DNA from: Clostridia bacterium
GTDB taxonomy: Bacteria; Bacillota; Clostridia; Lachnospirales; Lachnospiraceae
Direction: 5' to 3'
Length of the DNA: 64,000 nucleotides
NCBI GenBank assembly: GCA_910574475.1
Contig: CAJTAT010000001.1
Span: 788,554 to 852,553, forward strand
The notes beneath the pieces were generated by a model. It worked only from the letters and a program-made list of their open reading frames with translations, was not told the DNA's origin and did no database searches. Positions 36,939 through 45,556 of the stretch are shown in pieces; positions within the stretch are counted from its first letter, which is position 1; each line of letters opens with the position of its first letter. The position numbers were made by a program, and so were the translations under genes.

Positions 36939-37967
36939 TTAATAGAGGCTTCCAGAATTTACGACTGGCTGTGCATCGTGATTGCCACACAGAACCACCA
37001 GGAGATTGGATACCATAGCCGCCTTTCTCTCTTCATCCAATTCCACGGTGTGATTTTCATTCAAGCGTTCCAAAGCCATCTCTACCATTCCAACCGCTCC
37101 GTCCACAATCATCTTTCTTGCGTCTACCACAGCCGATGCCTGCTGTCTCTGGAGCATAACAGCTGCAATCTCAGGAGCATAGGCAAGATAAGTAATTCTG
37201 GCTTCTAATACCTCAAGGCCAGCTTCTGCCACTTTCTGCTGAATCTCATTTCGGATACGGGAGGCTACCACTTCACTGGAGCCCCGCAGGCTTCCCTCAT
37301 CTGCAATGCCATCTCCTGTAGTGTCCACATTGGGAGACACATCATAGGGATAAATTCTTACAATGTTGCGCAATGCACTGTCACATTGTAATGAAAGATA
37401 CTCTTTGTAATTATCCACATGGAATACCGCTTTTGCTGTATCAACTACACGCCACATAACAGCAATTCCAATCTCCACAGGATTGCCCAGGCAATCATTG
37501 ATCTTCTGTCTGCTATTGCTCAATGTCATGATTTTCAGAGATATTTTTTTGCCTGCTGCTTCTCCGCTGACTGAAATCTGGCCTGTGGAAATCATTAAAG
37601 AAGTTTTACTGGCCCCTCCGTCCACATCCCCACTTTGATTCAGCCGTGTCTTGGCTGCCGGATTCACCCCAGTACAAAAAGGATTCACAAAATAAAATCC
37701 CTCTTCCTTCAATGTTCCTACATAATTTCCAAAAAGTGTGAGAACCAGCGCTTCCTGAGGTTTTAATACTTTCAATCCGCAAAGAGGAATCCAGCCTACA
37801 GCAAGCCATACAGAACCAACAGTTATTAACAAGGTTGACAGGATGGTAGCTTTACTTGATTGCATAGAACCAAATACTACACATGCAATTCCTCCAAGGT
37901 ACAACAGTATTATCAGAAATAACATAGTCATTCCATTTTTCTTATGATTTAAAATCTTTTCCTGCAT
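36939..37967 (-). CDS. SPFH/band-7 domain membrane protein
   Basis: A 342-aa protein with two N-terminal membrane helices (about residues 11-32 and 38-60) and an SPFH domain (VLKPQEALVLTLFGNYVGTL, GIAVMWRVVDTAKAVFHVDN, VLEARITYLAYAPEIAAVML). SPFH proteins scaffold membrane microdomains. Start ATG at 37967 has GGGGGA 8 nt upstream. Operon with the ribbon-helix-helix gene. Confidence 0.87.
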   Translation of the reverse strand: MQEKILNHKKNGMTMLFLIILLYLGGIACVVFGSMQSSKATILSTLLITVGSVWLAVGWIPLCGLKVLKPQEALVLTLFGNYVGTLKEEGFYFVNPFCTGVNPAAKTRLNQSGDVDGGASKTSLMISTGQISVSGEAAGKKISLKIMTLSNSRQKINDCLGNPVEIGIAVMWRVVDTAKAVFHVDNYKEYLSLQCDSALRNIVRIYPYDVSPNVDTTGDGIADEGSLRGSSEVVASRIRNEIQQKVAEAGLEVLEARITYLAYAPEIAAVMLQRQQASAVVDARKMIVDGAVGMVEMALERLNENHTVELDEERKAAMVSNLLVVLCGNHDAQPVVNSGSLY

Positions 37968-37998
37968 ATATTTATCCCCCGTTCTATTTGATATCAAA

Positions 37999-38028
37999 AT
38001 CATATCATATAGATACCTTTTTTGTCAA
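37999..38028 (-). promoter_or_regulatory. promoter of the SPFH operon
   Basis: TTGACA and TATGAT with an 18-nt spacer; a second overlapping TATGAT is 5 nt closer. Confidence 0.6.
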
Positions 38029-38124
38029 CACCTATCAGGAAGATATACAAATTGGGTTATAGACATTTCCCATAGGCGCAAAAAGAGACTACTGTAAAAT
38101 ACAATAGCCTCCTCTGTCTTTTAC

Positions 38125-39711
38125 TTACAGATTGTCAAACACAACCGTTTCTTTTTCCAGTCCTTCTACAACTTCCTGGTTAACTCCCATTCGCTGTGTA
38201 ATATCTTCCATATCACTGACAAGATCTCTGGTATTGCCAGCCACGCCAGCTAATCCGTTAGCCCCTTCGTCAATGGCTTTTGTAATCGTCCTGATGGAGT
38301 CTGCAATTCCAGACATAGAATTTTTCAAGTGCTCCGTCCGTTCATGAAACTCATCCATGGCCCGGCGGATATAGGCGGCGTCTTCTTTATATTGGCTGCC
38401 TGACTGTATAAATGCCTGAAACTCTGTAAGAACTGACTCGTTCATATAATCGATCAGATTCTGTGCATTTTCAGAGAGATTATATACGGCTGTTGTAATC
38501 ACACTGTTCGTCTCCTGAATTCGATTCGCAGTCTTCTGGCTGGAACGAGCAAGCTCACGCACTTCTCTAGCAACCACCGCAAACCCTTTGCCAGCCACTC
38601 CTGCATTGGCGGCTTCCACAGAGGCATTCAGGGCAATCAGCCGGGTCTGCTGGGAGATTGCCAGAATATCACTTGTCAAATTCTTGATCTGATCCACACT
38701 TTTGCTCTTTTCAATGGCATCATTGAGAGAACTCAAGATCTCTTCTGCTTTGGCGCTGGTAATCTCCGCACTGCTCTGTGCAGACTGTTGCATCGTATCT
38801 GCACGTGTATTCATTTGGATCGTATACTCAGTGATAGTTTTGCTGTCTTCTGCTATATTATGGACATCCAGACTGACATTCTCCGTATTGTTATTGATGA
38901 CAGATACATTGCCCGCCACTTCCTGAATCGTTGCTGACAGTTGTTCAGCAAGAGTGGAAAGGCTGGAGGCACTCCCTTTGGAGGCCTGAGTCCTTTTTAA
39001 CACTTCCCCCGTCATATTGTTGATACGGCCTGAACTCTCCCGGATAGTTTTTAAAATGCTCTTGATGGGGAGCACCACATAATTGGTGATAAGCTTCAAA
39101 TCGGCAAACACCAATAAGATACAGGCAAGAGCTGCCGCAATCCCCACCACCAGAGATATTACATATACAATGGAAAGACGGGTTCTTGCCTGGGAAGTCT
39201 GTTCACTGATAGAAGCCTTCAGTCCGTCGATATCTGTCTCCATGGCGCTGGCATAAGAGGCCACATCGCCATTGGCAAGGATATAGGCATCCTGAGTCTT
39301 ATGGCTTGCACTGGCACAGACCAGGTGAACCAATGCGTGTTTGAACGAGTCATAATCTGACAAAAGCAATTCATACTGTGCCTGATCCTCTGGAATCACA
39401 TGGGATTCATAGTCTGAAAGCTTCTCATCCAGAAGAGCTTCTTCTTCTTTGATCTGTTGGACAAGAGTGATCATCGTATCATAATCTGTGGCTACAATAT
39501 GGCTCAGAGCCATCTTATGTATATTCATGGACGCCTGGCAGATCTCTGCCAGCCGGTTATTTCCCTCCATGTAATTGTCAGCAATATTGGCAGCGCTTGA
39601 ATTCACATTGTGGATATTAAATATAGAAAGAATGTTGGATAAAAGCGCCACTATTCCCAGAAGGGCGATTGGTATGATCAAACGCTGTTTTAAACTGATA
39701 TTTTTCATCAT
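38125..39711 (-). CDS. methyl-accepting chemotaxis protein
   Basis: A 528-aa chemoreceptor: TM1 about residues 11-31, a helical (4HB-like) periplasmic-side domain 32-180, TM2 about 181-203, HAMP region, and a coiled-coil signalling domain with the tip IALNASVEAANAGVAGKGFA. It follows the solute-binding lipoprotein gene by 42 nt on the same strand, so that protein may present its ligand to this receptor. No flagellar or che genes are in the window. Confidence 0.92.
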   Translation of the reverse strand: MMKNISLKQRLIIPIALLGIVALLSNILSIFNIHNVNSSAANIADNYMEGNNRLAEICQASMNIHKMALSHIVATDYDTMITLVQQIKEEEALLDEKLSDYESHVIPEDQAQYELLLSDYDSFKHALVHLVCASASHKTQDAYILANGDVASYASAMETDIDGLKASISEQTSQARTRLSIVYVISLVVGIAAALACILLVFADLKLITNYVVLPIKSILKTIRESSGRINNMTGEVLKRTQASKGSASSLSTLAEQLSATIQEVAGNVSVINNNTENVSLDVHNIAEDSKTITEYTIQMNTRADTMQQSAQSSAEITSAKAEEILSSLNDAIEKSKSVDQIKNLTSDILAISQQTRLIALNASVEAANAGVAGKGFAVVAREVRELARSSQKTANRIQETNSVITTAVYNLSENAQNLIDYMNESVLTEFQAFIQSGSQYKEDAAYIRRAMDEFHERTEHLKNSMSGIADSIRTITKAIDEGANGLAGVAGNTRDLVSDMEDITQRMGVNQEVVEGLEKETVVFDNL

Positions 39712-39753
39712 AACTGGTACTCCTTTTGCATCTGAAATAGCTCTCCTCAGGTA

Positions 39754-40995
39754 CTATGGGGCAATGATTCCCTCAGCCATTGTATCGAGCTGTTCCTGAA
39801 GGCTTTGTCCTGATGGGTTTCCTGCCAGAATGTTTTCAGTAAATGCAGCTACAGGATCCCAAAAATTTCCTCCAATACGCTGGAGGCAGGAAAATTCTGA
39901 CTGTTCCAACAGTGCGGTGATGGCAGGAGCATTCTGTACCTCTTCCGAAGCCGCTGCATAAATATTTGAGGGGCCTTGACCACGTATTCGAAAACGAAGC
40001 TTCTGGTTTTCCTCATTTGTTATCCACTCGGCCAGTTTTGCAGCCCACTCTCTATGTTCAGAGTAAGCATTTACTCCGATAAGTTTATAGCCAGAGAAAG
40101 ATGCCATCTGAATCTCCTGTCCCCCACAAGTATAAGAGGGAAGCTTTGCGGCGCCAAAACCATTTCCCCAGGCCTCCTCCACAGCCACAGAATTCCATAC
40201 GCCGTTGATGCCTGCGATAATCGTACCATTTTTCACACCTTCCAGAAATCCCGCATCATCCGTGCTGATAAATCCTGGATGTTCTGCAATATTCGTCATG
40301 GCCTGTGCCACGTCAGTTCCTTTGATGTCCCCATCCGTACTATTCCAGGTACAGTAATTGGTAATCCCATCGTCATTTAGCCCTACTGTAAGTCCAGTGT
40401 TTCCAAACAGGGAATAAACGTACCATCCAGAAGACCATTCCATCGATACTTTTTTACCGTTCTCAGCGGCAATATCCAACATTTTATCGAAGGATGTAAT
40501 ATCATTTTCTGTAAAATATTGCTTATTATAATAGAGAAAATATCCATTATCTGCTGTCAATGGCAGAGCATACAATGTATTATTCACAGATGCTGCAAGT
40601 ACGGCTTCCGGCAAATTTGATTCTTTGACAGAACTTGCATTTTCTATTGGTTCTAATGCGCCGGCAGCTACTAGCGTATTCAACTGGTCGTCTGCAAATG
40701 CAAATACATCTGCTCCCTGTTCCAGATCTGCCATCAGTGCATTGGTGCAGCTACTCTCGCTTTCAGGCTTATATGTAATAAGAAAATCTGCCTGCCCGCT
40801 ATATTCTGCCTGAAATCCGTCAATGATCTGACGGAGCAGTTCTTCATCCTCCTCAGCCCCCCAGACAGTTAGATTAACCGTATCAGAATTGGCAGTCTGC
40901 TCTTCTTCCAAGGAACCCGAGCTGTTTCTTTGACATCCTGGCAGTAATGCTGCCACCAGAAAAGCCAGGAGCCATACATTAATCTTTCTTTTCAT
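39754..40995 (-). CDS. extracellular solute-binding lipoprotein (ABC sugar-binding type)
   Basis: A 413-aa lipoprotein: MKRKINVWLLAFLVAALLPGC signal with lipobox LPGC, then a type 1 solute-binding fold typical of maltose/oligosaccharide binders (VNLTVWGAEEDEELLRQIID, TNEENQKLRFRIRGQGPSN). GGAG lies 7 nt before the ATG. No ABC permease or ATPase accompanies it; the only partner is the downstream chemoreceptor. Confidence 0.9.
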   Translation of the reverse strand: MKRKINVWLLAFLVAALLPGCQRNSSGSLEEEQTANSDTVNLTVWGAEEDEELLRQIIDGFQAEYSGQADFLITYKPESESSCTNALMADLEQGADVFAFADDQLNTLVAAGALEPIENASSVKESNLPEAVLAASVNNTLYALPLTADNGYFLYYNKQYFTENDITSFDKMLDIAAENGKKVSMEWSSGWYVYSLFGNTGLTVGLNDDGITNYCTWNSTDGDIKGTDVAQAMTNIAEHPGFISTDDAGFLEGVKNGTIIAGINGVWNSVAVEEAWGNGFGAAKLPSYTCGGQEIQMASFSGYKLIGVNAYSEHREWAAKLAEWITNEENQKLRFRIRGQGPSNIYAAASEEVQNAPAITALLEQSEFSCLQRIGGNFWDPVAAFTENILAGNPSGQSLQEQLDTMAEGIIAP

Positions 40996-41029
40996 AGCTT
41001 TCTCCGTAAACGATAGTATTTCGCTAATT

Positions 41030-41203
41030 ATCATACCATTTTTGGAGGCTTTTTACAATCTGATTTTTCCTTGTAACGCTTCGTTTCTCCTTTATGGTTC
41101 AGACGATAAACGGCCTCCCAGGAGAGGAAGGCCGAATTAACATCTATATGAGATATAATATTTTTCAAGCAGTAATTTATGCTAATTGAACTGCTACAAA
41201 GCT
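41030..41203 (-). pseudogene. dinB 5' fragment (second, truncated copy)
   Basis: The minus strand encodes LKNIISHIDVNSAFLSWEAV then YRLN, matching the start of the intact dinB at 44193-45455, and the upstream noncoding sequence also matches (ATAAATTAC followed by GCTTGA). About 50 bp holding the LexA box and ribosome site of the intact gene is missing here, and the frame runs out after about 45 codons. Confidence 0.8.
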
Positions 41204-41204
41204 T

Positions 41205-41308
41205 CTAAATCACACCAACTGTGTCCACAATGTTTTCAATCTCTGAAAGAATATGGGCGGAAACCATAATAGTAGTAAATTTCTTTCGTAAGATTTCATT
41301 TGGGGTCT
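41205..41308 (-). pseudogene. ABC transporter ATPase C-terminal fragment
   Basis: The minus strand reads PNEILRKKF then TTIMVSAHILSEIENIVDTV, the region just after the signature/Walker B of bacitracin/lantibiotic-type ABC ATPases (usually TILISSHILSEIEQIAD). It ends at an in-frame TAG and has no start. Confidence 0.65.
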
Positions 41309-41316
41309 ACTCTGAT

Positions 41317-41889
41317 TTACACCACTTTTATAATACAAATCTGGGTAGCTTTCAGTTCGCCGTCAGAAGAGTCTCCCCATATCTCCACATCCTGGCCTGA
41401 TGCCAGGTCTGCAGCCGTTGCTTCTGACATTTCACTTCTGGCCCCTCCATCATAGATGGTCTTTATGGCAAACAGAGTATTCTCATCATATGTAACAGAG
41501 ATCTTGTTAAAGTCAGAATCATCCCCTCCTTCGCTAGGCACCACCTTGATATCCCCACCGCTATCTGACGTTTCTAAAATGGCCTCTATCACAGTAAGCT
41601 GTCCATCTTCAAGCTCCTTAACAGCGCCCTCCAGATCAGGAGAGCTGTCAACCCACTCTGCAGATGTGTTTTTTCCTTCAGGCTGTTCGCTTCCTGTATT
41701 TTTTCCTTCTGTATCTGTTCCTTCTGAATCGCCATCCTGTTCCTCGTCTTCTGGAACTGAATCGCTCTGGTCCTCCTGCTGCTCCTCTTCATCCGGTATC
41801 TCATTCGTATCACCACAGGCACATACCGCAAAGCTTAAGATACACATCATCCCTACTAATAAAATCATTTTTCCCACTTTGTTTTTCAT
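41317..41889 (-). CDS. lipoprotein, paralogue of the one at 46193-46759
   Basis: A 190-aa secreted protein with signal MKNKVGKMILLVGMMCILSF and a probable lipobox VCAC, a long acidic Glu/Asp/Gln/Ser spacer (residues 28-75), and a C-terminal domain of about 100 residues. That domain aligns with the lipoprotein at 46193-46759 (DENTLFAIKTIYDGGARSE against DDDTYFYVRNIYDNGERYE). Function unknown. It has a GAGAGGAG ribosome site. Confidence 0.75.
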   Translation of the reverse strand: MKNKVGKMILLVGMMCILSFAVCACGDTNEIPDEEEQQEDQSDSVPEDEEQDGDSEGTDTEGKNTGSEQPEGKNTSAEWVDSSPDLEGAVKELEDGQLTVIEAILETSDSGGDIKVVPSEGGDDSDFNKISVTYDENTLFAIKTIYDGGARSEMSEATAADLASGQDVEIWGDSSDGELKATQICIIKVV

Positions 41890-42054
41890 GTTAATCTCCT
41901 CTCAATATAAAATTTAAACCAACAATTATCCAATATTTCTGTGGATTATTTTATTGATTTTATCGTCGGAATCTCTAAGAGTCCTCTAAAATTTATAAAG
42001 AAATTATTAACATTTAATTTTAAGTCTTCACAAAATCGGTTAATGACAGCAAAT

Positions 42055-42381
42055 CTACCTAAAAAAATTCTGCACAAGAGCCATATAGAGAACTGTTCCT
42101 CCGGCAATACTCAACAGCGTATTTCTTTTCCACTTATGTAATAGAAAAACAAATACAATGGCAATTATCTCTGGTAGTCCGTGATAAGCAGAGAAGACTG
42201 CATCCTTCAGGCAGTAGACCACCAAAAGCCCAATGACTGCATATGGTAGGACCTTTCCCAGCCTTGTGATAAATTTGGGTGGAGTTTTCCCTTCCGGGAA
42301 AATAAGAAACGGCAGAAATCTGGTCAGCACTGTCCCTGCCACGACTGCAAGAATGGTAATCACACTTTGCATAGTTGTCAT
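42055..42381 (-). CDS. azlD: branched-chain amino acid exporter small subunit AzlD
   Basis: A 108-aa protein with four hydrophobic helices and the AzlD signature [14 protein letters not shown]. With AzlC it forms a branched-chain amino acid exporter in the cytoplasmic membrane. It overlaps azlC by 4 nt. Confidence 0.92.
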   Translation of the reverse strand: MTTMQSVITILAVVAGTVLTRFLPFLIFPEGKTPPKFITRLGKVLPYAVIGLLVVYCLKDAVFSAYHGLPEIIAIVFVFLLHKWKRNTLLSIAGGTVLYMALVQNFFR

Positions 42382-43070
42382 TTTGCCGCCCTCCTGTCTT
42401 CTTTTCTGCTGCTAAAGGTAAAACACAGAATGATCAGCGCCATAGCCGGCAAAATAAAACGTCCGCTCCCAAAAATCAGCAGACACAATAAGGAACATCC
42501 AAGCCCTATAAGCGCAGACCTGTGATCCTTGCTCTCCTCCCACTGGTTCAGAAACATTACCACAAAGAGAGCAGTCATGACAAATTCGATGCCCTTAGTG
42601 TCAAATTGGACGACATACCCAAGGAGCGCTCCAAGAGTTGCGCCGCCCACCCAGTAAGCCTGGTTTAATAAGGTCACAAAAAACATGAACCATCCACGGT
42701 CCACGTCTGGCGGCGGTGTCACACTGCAGTTCACAGTAAAAGACTCATCGCACATCCCATAGATAAGATAAAACTTTTTCCAACCTACATTTTTGTACTT
42801 GTCCAGCATGGAGATTCCATAGAATAAGTGTCGTGCATTAACCATCAGAGCAAGCAAAAATGCATAGCCGGGATGAAAAGCCGACAGCAACAAGTTGACA
42901 GTTACAAATTCCATAGACCCAGCAAAGATAAAAAAGCTCATCAGCATGGGGTAAAGAAAGGAAAATCCTTTGCTACGCATAAGAAATCCATAGGACATTC
43001 CTAGAAATAGAAATCCCACCGCAATGGGTATCGTGTGGGGAAGGGCAGCCTGAAACGCTTTCCTTTTCAT
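42378..43070 (-). CDS. azlC: branched-chain amino acid exporter AzlC
   Basis: A 230-aa membrane protein with the AzlC signatures [44 protein letters not shown] and YGMCDESF. First gene of azlCD, with a GAGGAG ribosome site and a near-consensus promoter. No Lrp-type regulator adjacent. Confidence 0.93.
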   Translation of the reverse strand: MKRKAFQAALPHTIPIAVGFLFLGMSYGFLMRSKGFSFLYPMLMSFFIFAGSMEFVTVNLLLSAFHPGYAFLLALMVNARHLFYGISMLDKYKNVGWKKFYLIYGMCDESFTVNCSVTPPPDVDRGWFMFFVTLLNQAYWVGGATLGALLGYVVQFDTKGIEFVMTALFVVMFLNQWEESKDHRSALIGLGCSLLCLLIFGSGRFILPAMALIILCFTFSSRKEDRRAAK

Positions 43071-43124
43071 AATCTTTCACTCCTCATAATCCTTACTTCC
43101 TGCAAACAATGGCCTAATTTAGGT

Positions 43125-43153
43125 ATTGTACAATCGTTTGTTTTATTTGTCAA
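43125..43153 (-). promoter_or_regulatory. promoter of azlCD
   Basis: TTGACA and TACAAT with a 17-nt spacer, about 55 nt upstream of azlC. Confidence 0.75.
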
Positions 43154-43320
43154 CTGAGGCCATAAAATCAACATATTTCCGCATTGACTTTCTCTGGAGA
43201 GTGATTATAAAGGCTACGGCTCTACACTGCTTGGGCTTGCAGAAAAGATCTCTCTCATATCATTTCCTTTTGCAGTTGGTATCAGCGGAAGTTTTGTTTT
43301 CTCAAAGTACAGAAAAAGGC

Positions 43321-43348
43321 TTGACAATGACGTTGTAATCTGTATAAT
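43321..43348 (+). promoter_or_regulatory. near-consensus promoter of a possible small RNA
   Basis: TTGACA and TATAAT with a 16-nt spacer on the plus strand, followed within 100 nt by a strong terminator and no credible start codon with a ribosome site. Confidence 0.5.
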
Positions 43349-43354
43349 AGGGAT

Positions 43355-43440
43355 AGTTACTCGGAGGGCTGGTCATTCAACAGAAATGACAGGCTGGATA
43401 AGGCACAGACTGAAATGTCTGCGGCTTATCCAGCCTTTTT
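43355..43440 (+). ncRNA. candidate small RNA between azlC and the beta-lactamase remnant
   Basis: About 90 nt bounded by the promoter at 43321-43348 and the terminator at 43391-43446. It has a 5' hairpin GTCATT/AATGAC and then the terminator stem. The 43071-43463 interval otherwise holds only possible coding scraps. Confidence 0.4.
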
Positions 43441-43446
43441 GTTTTT
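43391..43446 (+). terminator. strong intrinsic terminator
   Basis: Arms AGGCTGGATAAG and CTTATCCAGCCT with inner CAGAC/GTCTG, then TTTTTGTTTTT. Confidence 0.85.
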
Positions 43447-43463
43447 CAACCGTCAGATTTTGA

Positions 43464-43620
43464 AGTATCTGGATACCAACGGATGTCAATGGCTGGTTTG
43501 TGGGCTTTGTGGAAGTTGATAGCCGTACCTGCTTCTGTGCCACCAACATTCAGAATGATACAGATGCTGCCGGAAGTAAAGCAGCAGATATCACCATGTC
43601 CATCTTATCAGATATGAACC
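43464..43620 (+). pseudogene. class D beta-lactamase / BlaR-sensor C-terminal fragment
   Basis: The plus strand encodes IWIPTDVNGWFVGFVEVDSR, then FCATNIQN and AAGSKAADITMSILSDM, the C-terminal strand-helix region of class D (OXA-type) beta-lactamases and BlaR1 sensor domains. The SxxK and KTG motifs are gone and there is no start. It runs head-on into an FtsX fragment on the other strand. Confidence 0.65.
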
Positions 43621-43621
43621 T

Positions 43622-43850
43622 GTGGAACCTTCTCGCAAAAACACCTGGAACAGGCTCTTTGCACTCATGCCGATGGCACGTTGTATTCCAATCTCTGTAA
43701 TACGGGTATGGATATTGGTATAGACTGTATTTATGATATTCAATATCCCGATCATTCCAATGAATAGGATCAGTCCCCAGGCCAACAGCTTGACCCGAGC
43801 TTCGCTTTCCTCAAACTGACGGTCAGCCTTCTTTTTCCTTGGTATTTTAT
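43622..43850 (-). pseudogene. FtsX-type ABC permease C-terminal fragment
   Basis: The minus strand reads RVKLLAWGLILFIGMIGILN, then IINTVYTNIHTRITEIGIQR and AIGMSAKSLFQVFLREG, the conserved penultimate helix and loop of FtsX/MacB-type permeases. It is cut before the last membrane helices and lacks the N-terminal half. Confidence 0.75.
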
Positions 43851-44158
43851 CGAAAGTTCATCACCCACCTGTTTTCCGACTGATAATAGATCAGCCATGC
43901 TCTTACTTTCTCTCCATGGATCACCAGTGTACAGTCGTATTCTATAGAAGGTATTCCTGCATACCGTTTCTTTTCCTGGGAATGTACGGTAATCTGCCGG
44001 ATTGTCTGAATCTCGCCATCCTCATCTTGTATTTTCAGCATTAATGGCATGACCTTCCCTGTACTGGTAAACCAGCACTCACAGGCAATTTTCTTCTGAG
44101 TTCCTCTGACACTGCCTGCATCCGCTTCAGGTGGATTTGTACCAATTCCAAATGCCAC
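43847..44158 (-). CDS. hypothetical protein following dinB
   Basis: A 103-aa protein, GTG start with GGGGGAA 8 nt upstream, 34 nt after the dinB stop. It contains KKIACECWFTSTGKVMPLML, IRQITVHSQEKKRYAGIPSI and WLIYYQSENRWVMNF. I do not recognise a family; the position suggests co-expression with dinB in the SOS response. No signal peptide or membrane helix. Confidence 0.6.
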   Translation of the reverse strand: MAFGIGTNPPEADAGSVRGTQKKIACECWFTSTGKVMPLMLKIQDEDGEIQTIRQITVHSQEKKRYAGIPSIEYDCTLVIHGEKVRAWLIYYQSENRWVMNFR

Positions 44159-44192
44159 CGCCTGTTCCCCCTTTAACCTGAATATTTTATTC

Positions 44193-45455
44193 CTACCAGA
44201 TCATCACTTTATCATAATCCACAGACCGCTTCTCCCTCGATATTCCTCCGCTCATATGATCAATGGGACGGTTTAAAAATACGGCGCGCATCACTGCATC
44301 TGCTCCAAATCGTTCCCGGATCCCATCTACGGTCTGATCCATTCTGCTAAGTTTCTCATAGTCGATTTCATCAAAGATGCTCAGCTGCCTTCCAAACTCT
44401 GTCCCGCTTACCTTGCCTGTATGCACTCCCAAGTGTCGAATAGGCCTGTCATTCCACAATTCCTGAAATAGCTGACATGCTGCCTCATAGATTTCCCATG
44501 TCAGATTTGTTGGGTTTTGCAGCCTCTTTTGGTGGGACGCATAGGACAGATCTGCATATCGAATTCCTACCGATACCACACAGATCTGCACTTGATCTGT
44601 TCGCAGCCGATTCCCCACCGACTCACAAAGAGCCAGAAGGACTTCTTTTGCCGTCTCCACATCCGTTACATCAAAAGGTATCGTAGTGCTATTCCCATAT
44701 CCCTTGTTCGCTATAGGTTTTTCCAGCACCGGTGAAAGATCGATCCCGTTGGCAAAGCCCCAGATGATCTCTCCCTGCTTCTTCAATATTCTTTTTAACC
44801 ATGCCGGATCTGACTTTGCCAGTTCCCCAATGGTCCTGATTCCCATAGAGAAAAGTTTGCTGGTCGTCGCCCGTCCTGCAAAAAACAAATCTGATACTGG
44901 AAGGGGCCACATTTTTCTTTTAATTTCTTCTGGGTACAAGGTATGCACCCGATCCGGTTTCTGAAAATCAGAAGCCATCTTCGCAAGCAGCTTATTACAG
45001 GATATTCCCACATTGACCGTAAAGCCCAGTTCTTCCCGGATGCGGTCTTTGATCTGACCGGCCACCGACTCTGGCGAACCGAAGAGGTGACAGCTTCTAC
45101 TCATATCCACAAATGCCTCATCAATACTATACTGCTCCACCACATCCGAATACTCTCTCAAAATCTCCATAAAGGCGGCAGAGCATTTTTCATACAGGTT
45201 ATAATTGGGCGGAACCAGTATCAGCCCCGGACATTTTCTTTGGGCTTCCAAAATAGTTTCCCCTGTTTTGATCCCATAGCTTTTGGCTGGAATGGACTTT
45301 GCCAGTATGATCCCATGCCGTAAGGTAACATCACCGCCTACCGCAGATGCAATTTCTCTTAAATCCTGTTTTCCTCCTTTGTGAGTTAGACGATAAACGG
45401 CCTCCCAGGAAAGGAAGGCCGAATTCACATCAATATGAAAGATAATATTTTCCAA
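44193..45455 (-). CDS. dinB: Y-family DNA polymerase IV (DinB)
   Basis: A 420-aa error-prone translesion polymerase. Catalytic acidic residues are in FHIDVNSAFLSWEA and YSIDEAFVDMS; a helix-hairpin-helix region (SMGIRTIGELAKSDP) and C-terminal little-finger domain follow. The start is taken as the TTG at 45455 with AGGAGGT 9 nt upstream, giving LENIIFHID; a GTG at 45494 would add 13 residues and lies inside the LexA box. A second, truncated copy of the 5' end is at 41030-41203. Confidence 0.92.
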   Translation of the reverse strand: MENIIFHIDVNSAFLSWEAVYRLTHKGGKQDLREIASAVGGDVTLRHGIILAKSIPAKSYGIKTGETILEAQRKCPGLILVPPNYNLYEKCSAAFMEILREYSDVVEQYSIDEAFVDMSRSCHLFGSPESVAGQIKDRIREELGFTVNVGISCNKLLAKMASDFQKPDRVHTLYPEEIKRKMWPLPVSDLFFAGRATTSKLFSMGIRTIGELAKSDPAWLKRILKKQGEIIWGFANGIDLSPVLEKPIANKGYGNSTTIPFDVTDVETAKEVLLALCESVGNRLRTDQVQICVVSVGIRYADLSYASHQKRLQNPTNLTWEIYEAACQLFQELWNDRPIRHLGVHTGKVSGTEFGRQLSIFDEIDYEKLSRMDQTVDGIRERFGADAVMRAVFLNRPIDHMSGGISREKRSVDYDKVMIW

Positions 45456-45487
45456 ACGTGTGTTCACCTCCTGTAAAAGAATTCTAT

Positions 45488-45501
45488 CAAACACACGTTC
45501 T
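45488..45501 (-). promoter_or_regulatory. LexA (SOS) box of dinB
   Basis: AGAAC-GTGT-GTTTG on the minus strand fits the Gram-positive LexA consensus CGAAC-RNRY-GTTYG except for the first base. It lies just downstream of a TTGACA -35 (45521-45526) and covers the -10 side, the position expected for repression. Confidence 0.7.
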
Positions 45502-45556
45502 CATTTCAAGCGGTAATTTATGTCAATCGGATCGCTAACGTCCAATCAGGTATAAG

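Noticed and set aside
43190..43350. Plus-strand reading frame LLGLAEKISLISFPFAVGIS
   Set aside because: Hydrophobic and protein-like, but it lacks a start codon with ribosome site and overlaps the small-RNA promoter; left as a possible remnant.
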